From Arthrinium phaeospermum (Eukaryota > Ascomycota > Sordariomycetes > Amphisphaeriales > Apiosporaceae), in the NCBI GenBank assembly GCA_006503535.1, contig QYRS01000006.1:2480001-2544000 (forward strand): a DNA stretch of 64,000 nt, given 5' to 3'. Under the pieces are notes generated by a model that was not told the DNA's origin, did no database searches, and saw only the letters and a program-made list of their open reading frames with translations. The translations under genes and the position numbers were made by a program. Each line of letters starts with the position of its first letter. Within the stretch, counting starts at the first letter, position 1. Shown here one piece after another: positions 10,612-22,754 of this stretch.

Positions 10612-11626
10612 TCAACCCAACCCAGGCCTCGCACACGGATCCACCCCATACCGCACCGACCAGATCCGGGGGTTGCCCTCGAGCAAGAGCACGTCCACGG
10701 CGAGCCCGGCCCGGCCGCAGAACCCCTCGTGGAAGCACAACTCGACGACGCTGCGGCCGGTGCTGACGTAGCGGGAGCGCACCGCGACCACTTCCTCCTG
10801 GATCGCGGCGAGGCTCCGGCCCGCGAGGAACAGGAGCCGGCTGCGCAGGAGCAGCGGCAGCGACGCCGCGTTGACGAGGTCCGGGTGGCCCTCGACCAGC
10901 ACGCACCGCGACTTCTTGGTGGCGCCGCCCAGGTGCTCCTTGTCCCCCAGCGGCCGGGGGTGGTGACGGGCACGGACCGTGTGGCCGCCGAGGCGGAAGC
11001 CGCGCTGCTGCTCGACGTCCTGGAGGAAGCGCTGGGCGGCGGCGACCTCGAAGAAGGACAGGGACGCCGAGGCAGTGAGTCCGTGCGGCGGGTGGATGCT
11101 CACGGACCAAATGCGGCCGTAGCCGTGGATGGCGCTCAGGACCTTGCGGGGGGTGCAGTCCGGGGGCAGGCCGCTCAGGAGCAGGTTGACGCTTTGGGTC
11201 TGGGGTATGGTGGGGATGTTGGCGTCGGGGAAGAACGCAAGAAAGGATGTGCGGTTGATCTTGGGCGGGTTGACGATCTCGAGCGTGCCATGGTTATCGT
11301 TGGCGTATGCTCCTTCCTTCTTCGCTCCTTGAGTTCGTGTCTCGATTTGTAACTTCGGCCCCATGCATATGTCGATCTTGAGGTTGACGCTGCTGTCCAG
11401 GCCCAGTGGTACAAAGGCTCTGGCGGTAGGGTCGAGGGGCTTGGTCTGTAACCCCTTTAAGTTAGTATGGGACAAGGGGTGACAAGGCATCACAATAAGC
11501 CATGATCATATACATGTTTAAAAGGATGGGACGGGACGAGAAGTATAATGAACAATATGCATAATGGATAAGGTGCACACGTATATGGGAGGCGAGATGA
11601 GACGAAGGACTTACTGAGGACGCCAT
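10612..11626 (-). CDS. RRM-like RNA-binding domain protein
   Basis: Predicted 281-residue protein from two exons. Exon 1 (11626-11615) is only 12 bases and codes MASS; exon 2 runs 11445-10612. The 169-base intron has a GTAAGT donor and a TTACAG acceptor in phase 0. Residues 89-165 read like one RNA-recognition motif: SVNLLLSGLPPD as the first strand and RNP2, then a helix, and LTASASLSFFEVAAAQRFL at the RNP1 strand and second helix, with weak RNP1 aromatics. The remainder shows no second clear domain. The N-terminal ATG choice depends on the tiny first exon; the alternative is an internal start in exon 2. The role is unknown; RNA binding is inferred from fold resemblance only. Confidence 0.72.
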
Positions 11627-12896
11627 GTTGGTATTTCCTAACTCCGGTATCGATACCAACGTTGTATATGCGTAACAGGTTCCTAAGTAGTGGTTCGTCT
11701 AGATGCAAGCTGTCTTGGTGAATATCCCTCTCTGTGCACGTGGTTGGTAGTCTCAGACGGTGTGGAAGGTATCGTGAAGCGGTTGGGCGGGACAACAAGC
11801 TCCTGGTTCAAGTAAACGATAGCTGTCATTGAACGTGACTCTACCATTGAACGCAACAGTTACAACATTGAACGTAACAGCTCATATTGGAACACAACCT
11901 AAACATAAAATGCATGGGTAGATTCGTCGAAGAAAACACGTAACCTCGTCTCAAACAACCGGACGACACACAAGTGAATGCCTTATCCAACTGGCAGTAA
12001 ACGCATCAACAATGAAGATGCCATGCAGCCCTTTGTGACCCCTCGCCCCTCGCCCCTCATCAGAGGTATCAAGCTCCTTTTTGGATGCAGAGGTTGACAT
12101 GACACGCCCCTCACTGCCTTTACTGAAGCTCGCGGTCCAGTTTTGTACGATCACAGAGTGTTGGTTAAGCTGCACATCCAGTTTTGCACTGCACCACGGT
12201 ATCTTGTAAGAGGAAGGAAAGCGTTATCATGGGGCCTGATATTGCTTCTACTCAGGTAGATCAGAACTAGTACCACCCCTCAGTTGTTCAGGATATATAT
12301 ATTGACCGTGGCAACGATGCATCCTCGTGAAGGGGGTTGCACGTGCTGCCTATCTATAAGATTTCCAACGGGAGACTGGAATTAGATCCTCTGCATTTTG
12401 CCTTGCTTCCAGGGCATTCACTCACCCCGATCTCCAACACCAGCCTAAGATTCCAGCATGATTTGTTCGGGTATGGTGTACATTGGTACAGGGGAAAAGG
12501 GAGTGACCCCCCTGGTTGAGCAGGGAGGCGAGATAGTTAATGGTTCGTCAAAAGGCAAAATGGTTGAATCGGCGTACTGCTGTCCGACAGGGGTATTATT
12601 ATAACTTCACTAGGCTGAGCTGGTCATGTTTATTTACCTCCCAGAGGTAGGGAATGCTAATAGTCGGGGTTGTAATTGCAACTGAAAAGCACTGCAGCAG
12701 CATTACATAAGAAGGCATCATTATATGACAGTGTGATATGGGAAGATGATAGAGCATCTATGGCCTGCTGCTCTCCAAATCTATGGTGGCAATATATACA
12801 TAGCTCAGTACCGATTCAGTGCCCAAAACCGTATAACATATCGTACAACGAATCCACAGGGGCCGAAGACCCGGTCCCAACCCCAACAACGAGCTC
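11627..12896. other. Intergenic region, 1.3 kb
   Basis: Upstream region of the RRM-like gene and downstream region of the TetA-like transporter. Apart from the short direct repeats at 11827-11900 I see no gene or element. Confidence 0.5.
11827..11900. repeat. Degenerate direct repeats of CATTGAACGYAAC
   Basis: Three clear copies start at 11827, 11845 and 11866, each beginning CATTGAACG; a fourth weaker one (ATTGGAACACAAC) starts near 11886. Spacing is 18, 21 and about 20 bases, roughly two helical turns. The block lies about 200 bases upstream of the RRM-like gene start, so it could be a protein-binding array. Confidence 0.7.
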
Positions 12897-14312
12897 TTAC
12901 TGTTGCTTCTTGGCCGCCACAGCCTCCTTCACCTCCTCTTCAGGAGGCGAGTTCAGACCCAGGAAAACCATGGCTGCTGCGCAGGCAATACCCGCCGCAC
13001 CCATGCTATAGGCGGCACCTCTCCCGGCCCACCAATACACGCTAGTGAAAAGGATGGGGCCGAGGCCACGGCCAAGCTGGCCCCAGCTTCGGAGGATGCC
13101 AAGCTTGCCGCCCTGCTCGCTGGCCTTGGCCTCCAGACTGCCCAGAGCATTGAGGCCGCTGACAACGGTGGCCGAGGTGACCGCCAGGCATGTGGCCGCA
13201 ATGTAGAGCTGGCCTTGGGATCTGCACGTGCAAAGTACGCTGAAAGCCAGCAGACAGGCGGACACGCCCACCCGGACTGACAGCAGCGGCGGGAGGTGTC
13301 GCGTAACACCACCTTGCAAGATGGATGCGATCAGTCCCACGTAACCAAGGAGACGTCCATTCTGAAGGGACGAGTACTGGAACAGGTCATAGGTCATGAA
13401 GGGCAAAGAGAATTCCATGCCGGAGAAGAACAGCAGGAACACAAAGTGGATGTAGTTGAGAAGCATGAGCGAGTTCGTGCCCCTTTGCGATGCCTTTGCC
13501 GGCTTATCAGATGGCGCGGTCTTGGCATCTTTCTTGTTGGTCTTGCTAGGCAGGGTCTCGGGCAGGGCCACGTATAGGTATAGAGTCTCGGTAATGATGA
13601 GGAAGAGTGAGACACCGGCCGCCGTCGCGAAGGGGTTCGCCGCCACGGTCGTGATGGAGCTCAGGAACGCGCCGAGGGCCGGGCCAAACGTAAAGGCAAT
13701 GGAGAAGCACGCGCCAATCAAGGCCATGGTCGAGCCGCGGCTGTTCTCGTCCGAGATGTCGGACGCGATGGCTGTCGCAATCTGCACGTTGCCCTCGGAC
13801 AAGCCCCCCACGACGCGCGAGGCAAGGAAGGTCCGGAAGTCCACCGCCGCCACCCAGAGCAGCACCGACACGATGTTGCCCATCATGCTGGCCAGCAGCG
13901 CGGTGCGCCTGCCATATTTGTCGGACAGCCGGCCGATGATGGGGGAGGCGAAAGCTTGCAGCAGGGAGAACAGGCTGCCGAGCGCGCCTCCAAGCAGAAC
14001 GATGTCGTATCTCGAGTCAATGGGTTTGGCGAAGGAAGCCTTGTAGGCGTTGAGGTAGCCGAGGATGCTGGCGAGGATCGTGGAGCCCGAATCGGAAGTG
14101 GCTTCGTTGTTGCGATAGAACTCCAGCAGTTTCGGGAAGAGGGGCAGAATGAATGTAAAAGAGATCTATCGTCGACAGTCAGTATGGTGTATCGATTGGC
14201 ATGCGCTTGTTTCTGCGCCTGATTTCAAAAGGGGTTATACCAAGTCGAGCAACAAGGACACGAAGATGACCTTGAGCACCTTCTTGCGCGTGCTCGGGTC
14301 GACTGCAGCCAT
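12897..14312 (-). CDS. MFS transporter, TetA/MFSD10-like
   Basis: A 446-residue membrane transporter from two exons, 14312-14241 and 14165-12897; the intron has a GTATAA donor and an ATAG acceptor, with phase 0 on both sides. After a short cytosolic start (MAAVDPSTRKK) the protein shows about twelve hydrophobic helices. The loop between helices 2 and 3 carries GRLSDKYGRR, the classic MFS signature. VGGLSEGNVQIATAIASDIS and the following segment resemble bacterial TetA and fungal or animal MFSD10-type organic-anion or drug:H+ antiporters. A charged loop with several lysines sits mid-protein. The substrate is unknown; drug or metabolite efflux is the family-level expectation. Confidence 0.88.
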
Positions 14313-17300
14313 GGCGGGCGATTTAACCTTCAATTGTGAGAAGTATACAAAAAGTCTTCTGGTCCAGAGCCAAAGAGAGGGGATACAAGAAATGAATGCA
14401 AGTGTCTCAGATAGAAGTGACAGCTGCCATAGAAAGTTTCCAAAGTTGGAACGCGAGAAGGAGAAACATGCAAAACACGAAGGTGGCCTTGTCGCCAATG
14501 ACATCTATCAGAATGATGGGACTTGGAGGTTACATAAGACAGGCACAGGCACAAAAGTAGGTCATCGGGCGGGATGGAGATCCCAACTGGAAATGGTGGG
14601 GCAGCAGCACCGCAAGAGCTGGACCTGTCACCTTTAGCTGGCCGTAGCGCACACCACCACCAATTCATCTCAGTCAGGCCACCCGGCGCCACCATCAACT
14701 GAGCACATCTCAAGCAAATCACCACCTCTCGTTCTACCATGGCGCTTTACCCTGCAAGATTATCATTGGATACCTCGGCCGAAGTGCACGTTAAGCACTG
14801 GCTGAGCTGTCAACCTTGAGTTTGCTCGAGTCGACGTTTCTATCTTTAACATCAACCTTCGGCAGGTACATGGTGCGACCCTGTATGCGTATGCTTCAAT
14901 ATGCAACTCCCTCTGCTCTCCAGGTAAATCTCTGCTGCATGCAAGAGTTGAAGCTATCCAAACAGGTTAGTGCCGCTGGGGACCGCTTGCATCTGCCTCA
15001 AGCGCCCCGGAAGACCGAGATGCCGGGTTCAATAGTCAGATCTTGAAGTCGAGTCGTGTGTAAGCTTGCACCTAGACTCACCAACTCCCGTCTTCTGCAC
15101 TCGTCATGATTACACATATCGTTAATTTGCCCTGGCACTAAGCACGCGCTTGCCTTGGGTAGCCTCTCGAACCAGCGCTACTCCTCCGGTTCCTGGGTCG
15201 GACAGTCTAAGCTACTCGGATCGGACCATCCCTTACTTACGGGAAAATAAAGGATCCCTCCACCTCAATCATGCGAAGCGGCGGAAGATATATTTCGGGG
15301 CAAGTATAAGATGATACCGGTTGAAATGGGGTACCAAGGCCCGCGCATCTCCGCCCCGAACCTGGTCCTCGGTCGTTGGGTCCGTCGCTCAGCCCCCGAA
15401 TGTATTACGTACATTTCAAGGGATGTAAGAGCTAACCGTCGCACACTGCGTGACATCGCACATCCTCCATCTCCTTACCGAAAGTCTCCGTGGCCTTGCT
15501 ACGTGGCACATGAACTTGGGCTAGAATGATGAGTAGAACAGAGCTAGGTTAGCTATCTTCTTGGCTTGGCTCATGTCTCACTTCGTATGGTCGGAGGTTT
15601 TTCCAGAGGCGCATATGTACGCACGTTGGATTCGGCGCATTCTGCTTGAAGAGCCTCTGCCTCTGCCACTGCCACTGCCACTGCCTCTGTTTCTCCTTTC
15701 CTCTGCCATCAACGGCGAGGAAGCAGAAACAGCAGCCTGTCCTAGCGTCGACTGACCCAGTTGGGTCTTGATGAGCATTGATGTTATTGTATACCTTGTC
15801 GCCGGCCGTTGCTCTTAGCTTCGATCGGAACTTACACACAGCATGCGAATCGAATCTCACATTTCAATGCACGCACAACCCCAACTCATTAAATCGGACC
15901 CATCAGCTTCCACTGTGGACCATCTTAGTCGAAGCAGTATTCGGTCTGTCCTTCAGGTGTGAGAGAAGGGCCAGCCTACTGGTTCTCTGGGTTGGCAGTA
16001 GACGCTGTAGAACTGTTTGGATGCTCATGCTGCTGCGATGTCACGATGCAGCAGCAAGCTGACGTCGGGAATTTACCAGCTCGCTGTCGTACTGACTCGC
16101 TCTCAAGCAAGTCCGAAGCTTCTGGCATCGGACACCGCATTGCAGCGGACGTTCGCTGGGCCCGCAAGATGTAAGGCGAGCTCAGCAGGCTATCGCCGGG
16201 CTATTCCAGGGAAAACCATGTATTTACGAGACTTGGCTCAACATGCATGAATGCAGTGGACCGCAAGCTAACCAAACGACTGTTCTCCGAGGTTCTGTCG
16301 TAGCATTTTCTCGCATCGTTGAACAAGCTAAACCAGCAGGGCTACCGAGCCAATCCACTTGCAGCACGAGCCCGCTGCGCGAGGGCCATTAAGCGCAACT
16401 GGCGTCTCCGGGATCGAGTGAGATGCTCGATGGCTAATCCCGGTTCCTCAGCCTCAAAGGAACCCCCCGAAAGACCCGGACAGGAACGCGTCAAAATCAG
16501 CCTCATCAGCCCATTCATGCAGCAAGGCCCTTCGGTATTAGCATTCTGACTGTGTTACGTGAGGGATCGGTTGTGCATGTAGTCAACCATACTACTACGA
16601 CCGTATGGACGGGTGAACCGCGACAACCGCAAAACCCCGGGCACATCCAATAAAATGGCCAGTGACCAGTCTTCCAAGGGATCTGGAGACGGCCGCTAGC
16701 GTTGCCTAAAGGGGGCTGGCTTCCTTCTATTATTGGCAGGCGTACCGGCAAAATACGAAGAGATCGGCAGCACGCAGACCAGCCGCGGTCTGTGGGTGTC
16801 CAGTTAACCATCGGCCCCGCAAAGCCAACCATCCAACACGAGATGTTGTGGAATTCACCCACGTCTTAGACAGGGCACAAGTTGGTCAGGTGTCTACCGC
16901 CTGTCCACTACCATCGACCTCTATCTGCATGAGAAGTGGGCATGACTCTCCTCTCAACCTCCCACAACCCGCGCTATATCGAGAATGGCCCATCGAAAGG
17001 GAGCAATGGCCTATGGGATGGGCTGGGGCTTGGATGCAAAGCCGCGATCCGTAGCTAGGGTCTAGGATGTGAGGTGGTGTTGCATAGCAGGAAAGTCCGT
17101 TAGCGATGTCACGTATGATGATGCTATGCCGTGGTATGGCTTGATAAACGACAAAAACAAAAAATGCCTCCGCTACATGAAGGATAGAGAGAGGCAGGGT
17201 CACGATGTATAAAGAGCCCCGAGCTCTCACGATTTACAGATCTTCTTTATCCTCATCCTCATCAACTCAAGCCAACTCCTCACAACTATCTACTTAGTTC

Positions 17301-17353
17301 TTAATAACTTAATCACCCTTCCACTCGCTCCAACAACCCATCACACCTTCAAA
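14313..17353. other. Intergenic region, 3.0 kb, no gene supported
   Basis: A long spacer between the outward-facing promoters of the transporter (minus) and cerato-platanin (plus). Frames of up to about 160 codons are present but none has a domain, signal peptide or splice pattern I trust. TATAAA appears at about 17207-17212, some 145 bases upstream of the cerato-platanin start, followed by pyrimidine-rich sequence typical of a strongly expressed fungal promoter. Confidence 0.5.
15654..15689. repeat. CTGCCW hexamer microsatellite
   Basis: About six tandem units of CTGCCT or CTGCCA. Low-complexity sequence with no coding context I can support. Confidence 0.85.
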
Positions 17354-17855
17354 ATGCAGTTCAGCCAGATCTTCCAGCTCATTGCCGCCGCCGCTACTGC
17401 CTCGGCCGCCTCTGGTATGCGACACCCCTATAACCTTCGTCGACGACGAATGGAAATGACCTACTCTACCACACAGTTTACTAACATTCCCTATCACAGT
17501 CGCCTACGACACCGGCTACGATGACGGCTCCCGCTCTCTGACCGCCGTCTCCTGCAGCGACGGCGTCAACGGCCTCATCACCAAGTACGGCTGGCAGACA
17601 CAGGGCCAGATCCCCAAGTTCCCCTACATCGGCGCCGTCGACGCCGTCGCCGGCTGGAACTCGCCCCAGTGCGGCACCTGCTGGCAGCTCAGCTACAACG
17701 GCAAGACCATCAACGTCCTCGCCGTCGACCACGCCGCCTCCGGCTTCAACATCGCCCTCGACGCCATGAACGCCCTCACCAACGGCCAGGCCACCATGCT
17801 CGGCCGCGTCGACGCCCAGGCTACCCAGGTCGCCGCCTCCGCTTGCGGTCTGTAA
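17354..17855 (+). CDS. Cerato-platanin family secreted protein
   Basis: A small secreted wall-associated protein of 138 residues. Exons are 17354-17414 and 17500-17855; the intron contains a CTAAC branch site and ends CACAG. Residues 1 to about 20 are a signal peptide. The mature part shows family landmarks: [31 protein letters not shown] and the end SACGL, with four cysteines that form the two conserved disulfides. Family members form a double-psi beta-barrel, bind chitin oligomers and loosen polysaccharide, and are often perceived by plants as elicitors. The length is typical. The upstream region has a TATA-like motif and a CT-rich leader, which suggests high expression. Confidence 0.96.
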
Positions 17856-18487
17856 AAAGGCTGGCTCGGCTTGCGATGCGGTGTGGTATCCACTTGGATC
17901 GGTGTGTGGGGATGCCGGGGAAACCACAGGAGGGGATACGATGATACAACGATATGGGGAGAGAGGAAACCATGAAGTGGGTGGTGTTAAGGGCGCATCG
18001 CATCATCGGTTAATGATGTGTAATTCTTTAATGAGCTAATGCTTTTACGACAAACACAATACAGCGTGTACATTTTGCTGCAAACAAACCTTGCTACTCT
18101 CGTCCTTTGTGTGAAAATAATGACATTGATAGTTTGACTTTCATCTCATTAATTCTGTCGTGAGGCCTGAGGACTTAGTTGGCTCTCTGGTTATATCTCG
18201 AGAGAAGGCTTTCCGCGCCTCTTCTCATTGTACACTATGTGGTCGAAATGTTTTGTATGGCTTGTACGGTAAGCTAACGACCAAGCGAGATGAAAACTTC
18301 AGGGGTAGTGCATAAGATTAAGTTTAAGGGTATATATCTAAAGTCGTCATGCTCCGGACCAGCCGATTTCTATAGTGCATTATGCCTCGTGATCATGCGC
18401 TCGATCTATCATCTATAAGCATTCAGATTGAACGTGTCCTGTTGGTCAGCTCTATATGTCTATGCCGCTTGCAGAGCCTCTGTCTCT
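17856..18487. other. Convergent intergenic region, 0.6 kb
   Basis: Holds the two 3' ends of cerato-platanin and the peptidase. AT-rich in places; no other feature is seen. Confidence 0.5.
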
Positions 18488-20644
18488 CTAAGGTAGACTG
18501 AGGAACAACTTCTCCATGGCCTCGAAGTTCGGCGTTCTAAACAGTAGGTGGTCAGTTTCATTGATAACCACTGTATGCGAAAAAAGAAGAAGGACAAGGT
18601 GCGAGCCAGAAATTGATTGCTTACCCTAAGCCAGTGATGGGGTCCCATCCCTTAACGGCACTGAAGCCTTTTGTACCGCAGCCCGCGTTGGTCCCGTTGG
18701 TGATGTCATTCATCACCTCGGGGTGGGCGTAGAGGACCGGGTTGACGAAACCGACGGCGGCTTTGCCCGCCGCGAACCGCTTCTCGTTGATCAGGTTGAG
18801 CATGGCTGCGAAGACCGGCGCGGAAGCTAACAAACACAGTTTTAGTAAGAGAAACACCTTGCTTGGGGAAGCAGGGGGGCAGGCATAGGAGCAAGTAGAT
18901 TAAGTAAGAGCATGCATGTATGTAATCACGTACCAGAGGTCCCGAAGGAGAGCGAGAACTTCCCATTAACGGCCGTCACGTACCGCGCCCCGTTGGCCGA
19001 GACGTCGGGGTAGCCCCGGACCGCGCGCGAGTTGTTGAACTGCCGATCGGAGTAGGGCGGGGCCGAGTTCTCGAAGTAGGCGGCGACGGCCTTGGACTGG
19101 TAGTCGGGCATGGCGAAGACGTTGGAGAAGCCGCCGCCGGACAGGATGGTCTCCTCGCAGGCGGTCTCGGCGTCTTTCACCGTCTTGCCGGGCACGATCT
19201 GGGTCGCGCCGACGGACGTGATGTAGGGGCAGGTGCTGGGGAAGGCCGGGGTGAAAAGGCCGTTGGAGCCGTCGTTGAAGGCGCCCGAGGTCGGGTCGCG
19301 GCAGAGGTGGCCGTTGCCCGCCACGCCGCTGTCGCCCGACGAGAAGATCATGGACACGCCCTGCAGCGCGAGTTTCATGTACTCGGCGCATTGGCGCTGC
19401 TCGTAGCGCGCGGTCAAGTCGGCCTCGTTGTAACCGTAGCTCGTCGAGATGACGTTGGTCGCGGTGTGGCCCCCGCAGCGGATCTTGTCGGGGTAGTTGT
19501 TATCGATGGAGTCGACGGCGTTGTCTGCCTTGGCGTCGCAGAAGCTGCCGTCGATGGCGTCGAGCAGGTTGCCGAAGCTGGCGCCCCGGACCAGGTCACC
19601 GACCTGGAAGACCTTGGCCTGTTGCGGAAACACCAGGCCCATGGCGTATTGAAGGTCCAGGGCCGACTCGCCATTGAACTGGAAACTCTGGTTCTGCGTC
19701 TGGACGATGGCGTTGTCGATGAGATCCACGTCAGGGCCCTTGCCCTTCAGTTTCGGCTCGAACTGGTCGAAGAACAAGTCCAGGTCAGGCTGTAAGAAGG
19801 CTTGAGGGGTGTACTCGACGATCCCCAGGGAGTTGTTCTTGGCGGAAAGATCGCCCTTGGGGATCTTGTAGAGGGCCCGGATACAGTCCAGAGTGAGCAT
19901 CTGATCACAGTCGTCCAGTGTCATCATCGCGTTCACCACAAAGTCGCCCTGCTTTGGGGACCACCCATCAAGCCCGCTGCCTTGTATCCCGGTCGAAGGT
20001 CGTCCTCCGCTGTCCAAACCTCGCTTTTTCAGCTCATTGACTTGGTCAGTGTCCAGAGAGACTCTGTTGTTGAGACGTTCATGTCCAATGTGCTGGTCAA
20101 AATGCACGGTGGGCGTGATGATATCGATGTGCTTGCTGAGGTGATCTGGCACATGGTACTCGTCGCAGGCAAGATGATGTTTCCCATGCCGACTGTGCCG
20201 AAACATGAAATACTTGGTCTTGAGGAGTTTCTCGAGCTCGCCAACCGTTGCGTTGAAATCCAGCCAGTTTCGACCTTTGGAGAGCTGGATGCGATTCGGG
20301 TGCATTCCCTCGCCCACGAGCCATTCCGTTACGACATCGACCGATTCCTGCGACGGAGCAAATGTTTCGATGATCTTGCTGGGGTGCCAATGTTGTCCGT
20401 ATTCTGCCGATTCGGGATGTGAGACCGCATAGAGGTAGTCCTCGCCTCGATGGAGATTCTGTTGTGTTAGTCCTATCCGAACCGGAAGGACATTCCGACG
20501 GGGGACCCGACGGAACTTCTGCCAGACATTCCGCTCGCTGTGCCGCTTCTCATGAACGACATGACTAGTCGGCTGCTGGAGAGGTTTTGCCACCGTCACT
20601 ACCACCAGGGTAGCTAGAATGTTCAGCAGGAATCCGGGGTGCAT
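18488..20644 (-). CDS. Secreted tripeptidyl peptidase, sedolisin family (S53)
   Basis: An acid serine peptidase of 653 residues from exons 20644-18934, 18826-18625 and 18536-18488. I chose the ATG at 20644 because it gives a proper signal peptide (MHPGFLLNILATLVVVTVA); an in-frame ATG at 20707 would bury it. Residues about 40-190 form the pro-kumamolisin activation domain, ending near the RHGKHH and CDEYHVPDHL segments. The mature enzyme has ESALD with Glu326 and Asp330, the paired acidic residues of the S53 triad; SYGYNE follows, and the nucleophile Ser570 lies in GTSASAP, rebuilt exactly across the first intron. The C-terminal GWDPITGLGTPNF is the family's calcium-site region. It removes tripeptides from N-termini at acid pH outside the cell. 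Confidence 0.95.
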
Positions 20645-21371
20645 CTTCCAGTTGTTCGTTTGGAAGTTTCGCACAGCGCAACAGCCCAAACAATCCCCGA
20701 GAGCCAAGAGGCACGCAGGCTGGGGATCGCACGGCTATAAGGGCCGCCTGGAAATTCCGCCTGGAAATTCCTCCCCGACGCTCCGCAAATAGCCACCCAT
20801 CGCGTCACTGCCCGCGAACATCGTGATAAAATTCCCGACGTATGAGGCCTGTTTCAAGACCCACGATTTCGGCATGGACGATCCAGCAGGGTTGCCACCT
20901 ATAGCGGGCGCAGACCAAGACTCTCGACAACGAACGACGTCGGCTAGGTCGGTCCAGGCCGGACGAGCAAGGATCGCCGGTAGTCAAGCCTCGGTCTCAA
21001 GACTGGTTTGGCATCGGGTATGGGAATGTGTAACTAAACATCGGAGATCGGTCCACGAGTCAACCACAATTCAGACTGCATATGCCTGCACACCCAAGAT
21101 CGACAGAAAGCTTAACTATACAGCTTAATTGAGCCGCGTAAATCAAACGAGACTTGAGCGTTATAGGGCCAAAATCATTGGGCCATAATTATGCCGACCG
21201 TTTGAGGCTCTTGCGGACCCCGGGCAATAGCGACCCCTGGCTTCTGCCATGGGTCCCCACAAACGTCTCTGGCTTGTCATGTAAAACGCGAGACAGGAGT
21301 AGCTGACGAGTCTTGAAACTAGGCGCAGTATGCGATATCGCTTTTCTCGATCTTATTTCTTCTATATCCAA
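20645..21371. other. Intergenic region, 0.7 kb
   Basis: Upstream region of the peptidase gene and downstream region of IPI3, both on the minus strand. It contains the tandem 13-base repeat listed separately; nothing else is recognised. Confidence 0.5.
20744..20769. repeat. Tandem duplication of a 13-base unit in the peptidase promoter
   Basis: Two perfect adjacent copies of CCGCCTGGAAATT, followed by CC, lie 100-125 bases upstream of the peptidase start codon. Read toward the gene, each copy contains GGAATTTCC, itself nearly palindromic. Function unknown. Confidence 0.85.
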
Positions 21372-22754
21372 TCATGTGTTGGCCGCCTTAGCCTCGACAT
21401 ATCGTTCTAAAGTCTTCTTCTGCAGAGCGCGCTGCTCATTGATGATCTCCCATAGCGACTCGTTCTCTTTCTTCAGCTCGCTGTCACCTACACTATCTGC
21501 TTGGGGCTGCTGTAGAGCTTGGATGGCGCTTTCCAAATCACCGGCAGCGAAGCCTTTGCCATTGAGCATTTTCTCAAACCTGGACTCTTCGGTTAGGTCT
21601 GTGACCAGCTGAGCTGTGAAGTTATAGTTGCGACTGCCCAGGAAGGGCTTGACAACTGTCGTAACCTGTGTAGATTTTGTCCGGGGCAGCGGCGACTCAA
21701 ATATTAAGTTGGAAATGGCTGCGTTGAGATTTGCGAGTTGAGTCGAGTCAGCTCGTGTGCTCAAATCCCATCTAAGGATTTGGCCCTTGTTGTGTCCCGA
21801 CAGGAGTGTTGTGCCATCGTAACTGACGGCGAGGCAGGACGCTGGTCCTGCTTCTTGCGGTGCTGAGCCGAAGGCCGACGCAACCTGGACAACAGACGAA
21901 ACTGCTTCAATGCTCTGAGGACCCAGCAATGCCTTCTCCGAGAACATATCAACAGCAAAGATCGAGCCATCATCAGACGAAACATAGATTGCACGCGCAC
22001 AGGGATCTAGACACAAAGAGGTGGGATTGGTCGGGAACAGAAGGGTACGAAGTGCTGTTCCAGTCTGGTAATTCCAGATGATGCAGGACCTGTCTTTGCC
22101 GGCTGTGATGCACATATTCGTGTCGGTGTTTGTGCTTTGGCTGATGGCAATGGAAACAACGGCGGCTCTGTGATTAGAAAGGGTTTTCACTGGTTCGTGC
22201 TCAATGGTCGTGTCCATTTCCAAGAGACGGGACAGCTCCCACACATGGACATTGGAGTCATCAGAGCCTGTCAGTAGATGGTATGGCGTAGAGGCAATGC
22301 AGGTCACAGCCTGGACATGGCATGCAGGAGTAGTTACTTGCCGCCCAGTGCAAATCTAGGAAGGAAGTCAGCCACAAGCTCGGATTGGCAGGCATTTCGA
22401 TGTCGGCGCAAAACGTACCTCCCACACAATGACACGACCTTCGGCAGTGCCCAGAACCAAAACATCGTCGCAAAAGGCGACGCTTTTTATCCTCTCCTGG
22501 AAAGTCACAGTTGACTCTTGATTGCCCTTTACCCTGCTGTATACGTGGACCGACGACTTGTCATCTTGAGCCGCAAAGATATGGGTATCAGAGACGGCGA
22601 GGCTATTGCGCGGCACGGAGCTTTTCTTGAAGGTGCTTGTGGTCGAGTGGCTCGGGTGCAGTGTATGCTCGTATATACCGATATCTTTGGCGATGGCGGT
22701 GTTGTTGGCAATCGGGGGCCCAGAGATCGAGGCAAAGTACTTTTCGGTCAACAT
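21372..22754 (-). CDS. IPI3: Ipi3, WD40 subunit of the Rix1 pre-60S complex
   Basis: A WD-repeat protein of 439 residues in two exons, 22754-22419 and 22355-21372, joined in phase 0 (GTACGT donor, CCTAG acceptor). The N-terminus MLTEKYFASISGPPIANNTA matches the start of fungal Ipi3. WD40 blades are visible as IKSVAFCDDVLVLGTAEGRVIVWE, the TGSDDSNVHVWEL unit, the TAGKDRSCIIWNY unit and the SGHNKGQILRWDL unit. The last 40 residues form a charged coiled coil (ELKKENESLWEIINEQ), the dimer or assembly end of Ipi3. With Rix1 and Ipi1 it acts in the nucleolus and nucleoplasm in ITS2 processing and maturation of the large ribosomal subunit. Essential in yeast. Confidence 0.93.

Noticed and set aside
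10576..11352. 258-codon plus-strand frame
   Set aside because: Antisense to the RRM-like gene; Gly/Ala/Glu-rich shadow of a GC-rich coding strand with no domain.
18966..19391. 141-codon frame in another phase of the peptidase gene
   Set aside because: Arg/His/Pro-rich shadow of the GC-rich S53 coding exon.
19802..20422. 206-codon plus-strand frame
   Set aside because: Antisense to the peptidase prodomain, whose homology on the minus strand is unambiguous.
17354..22754. Secondary-metabolite or effector cluster around cerato-platanin and the peptidase
   Set aside because: Neighbours are a ribosome-assembly factor and unrelated genes; no synthase, tailoring enzyme or cluster regulator is present.
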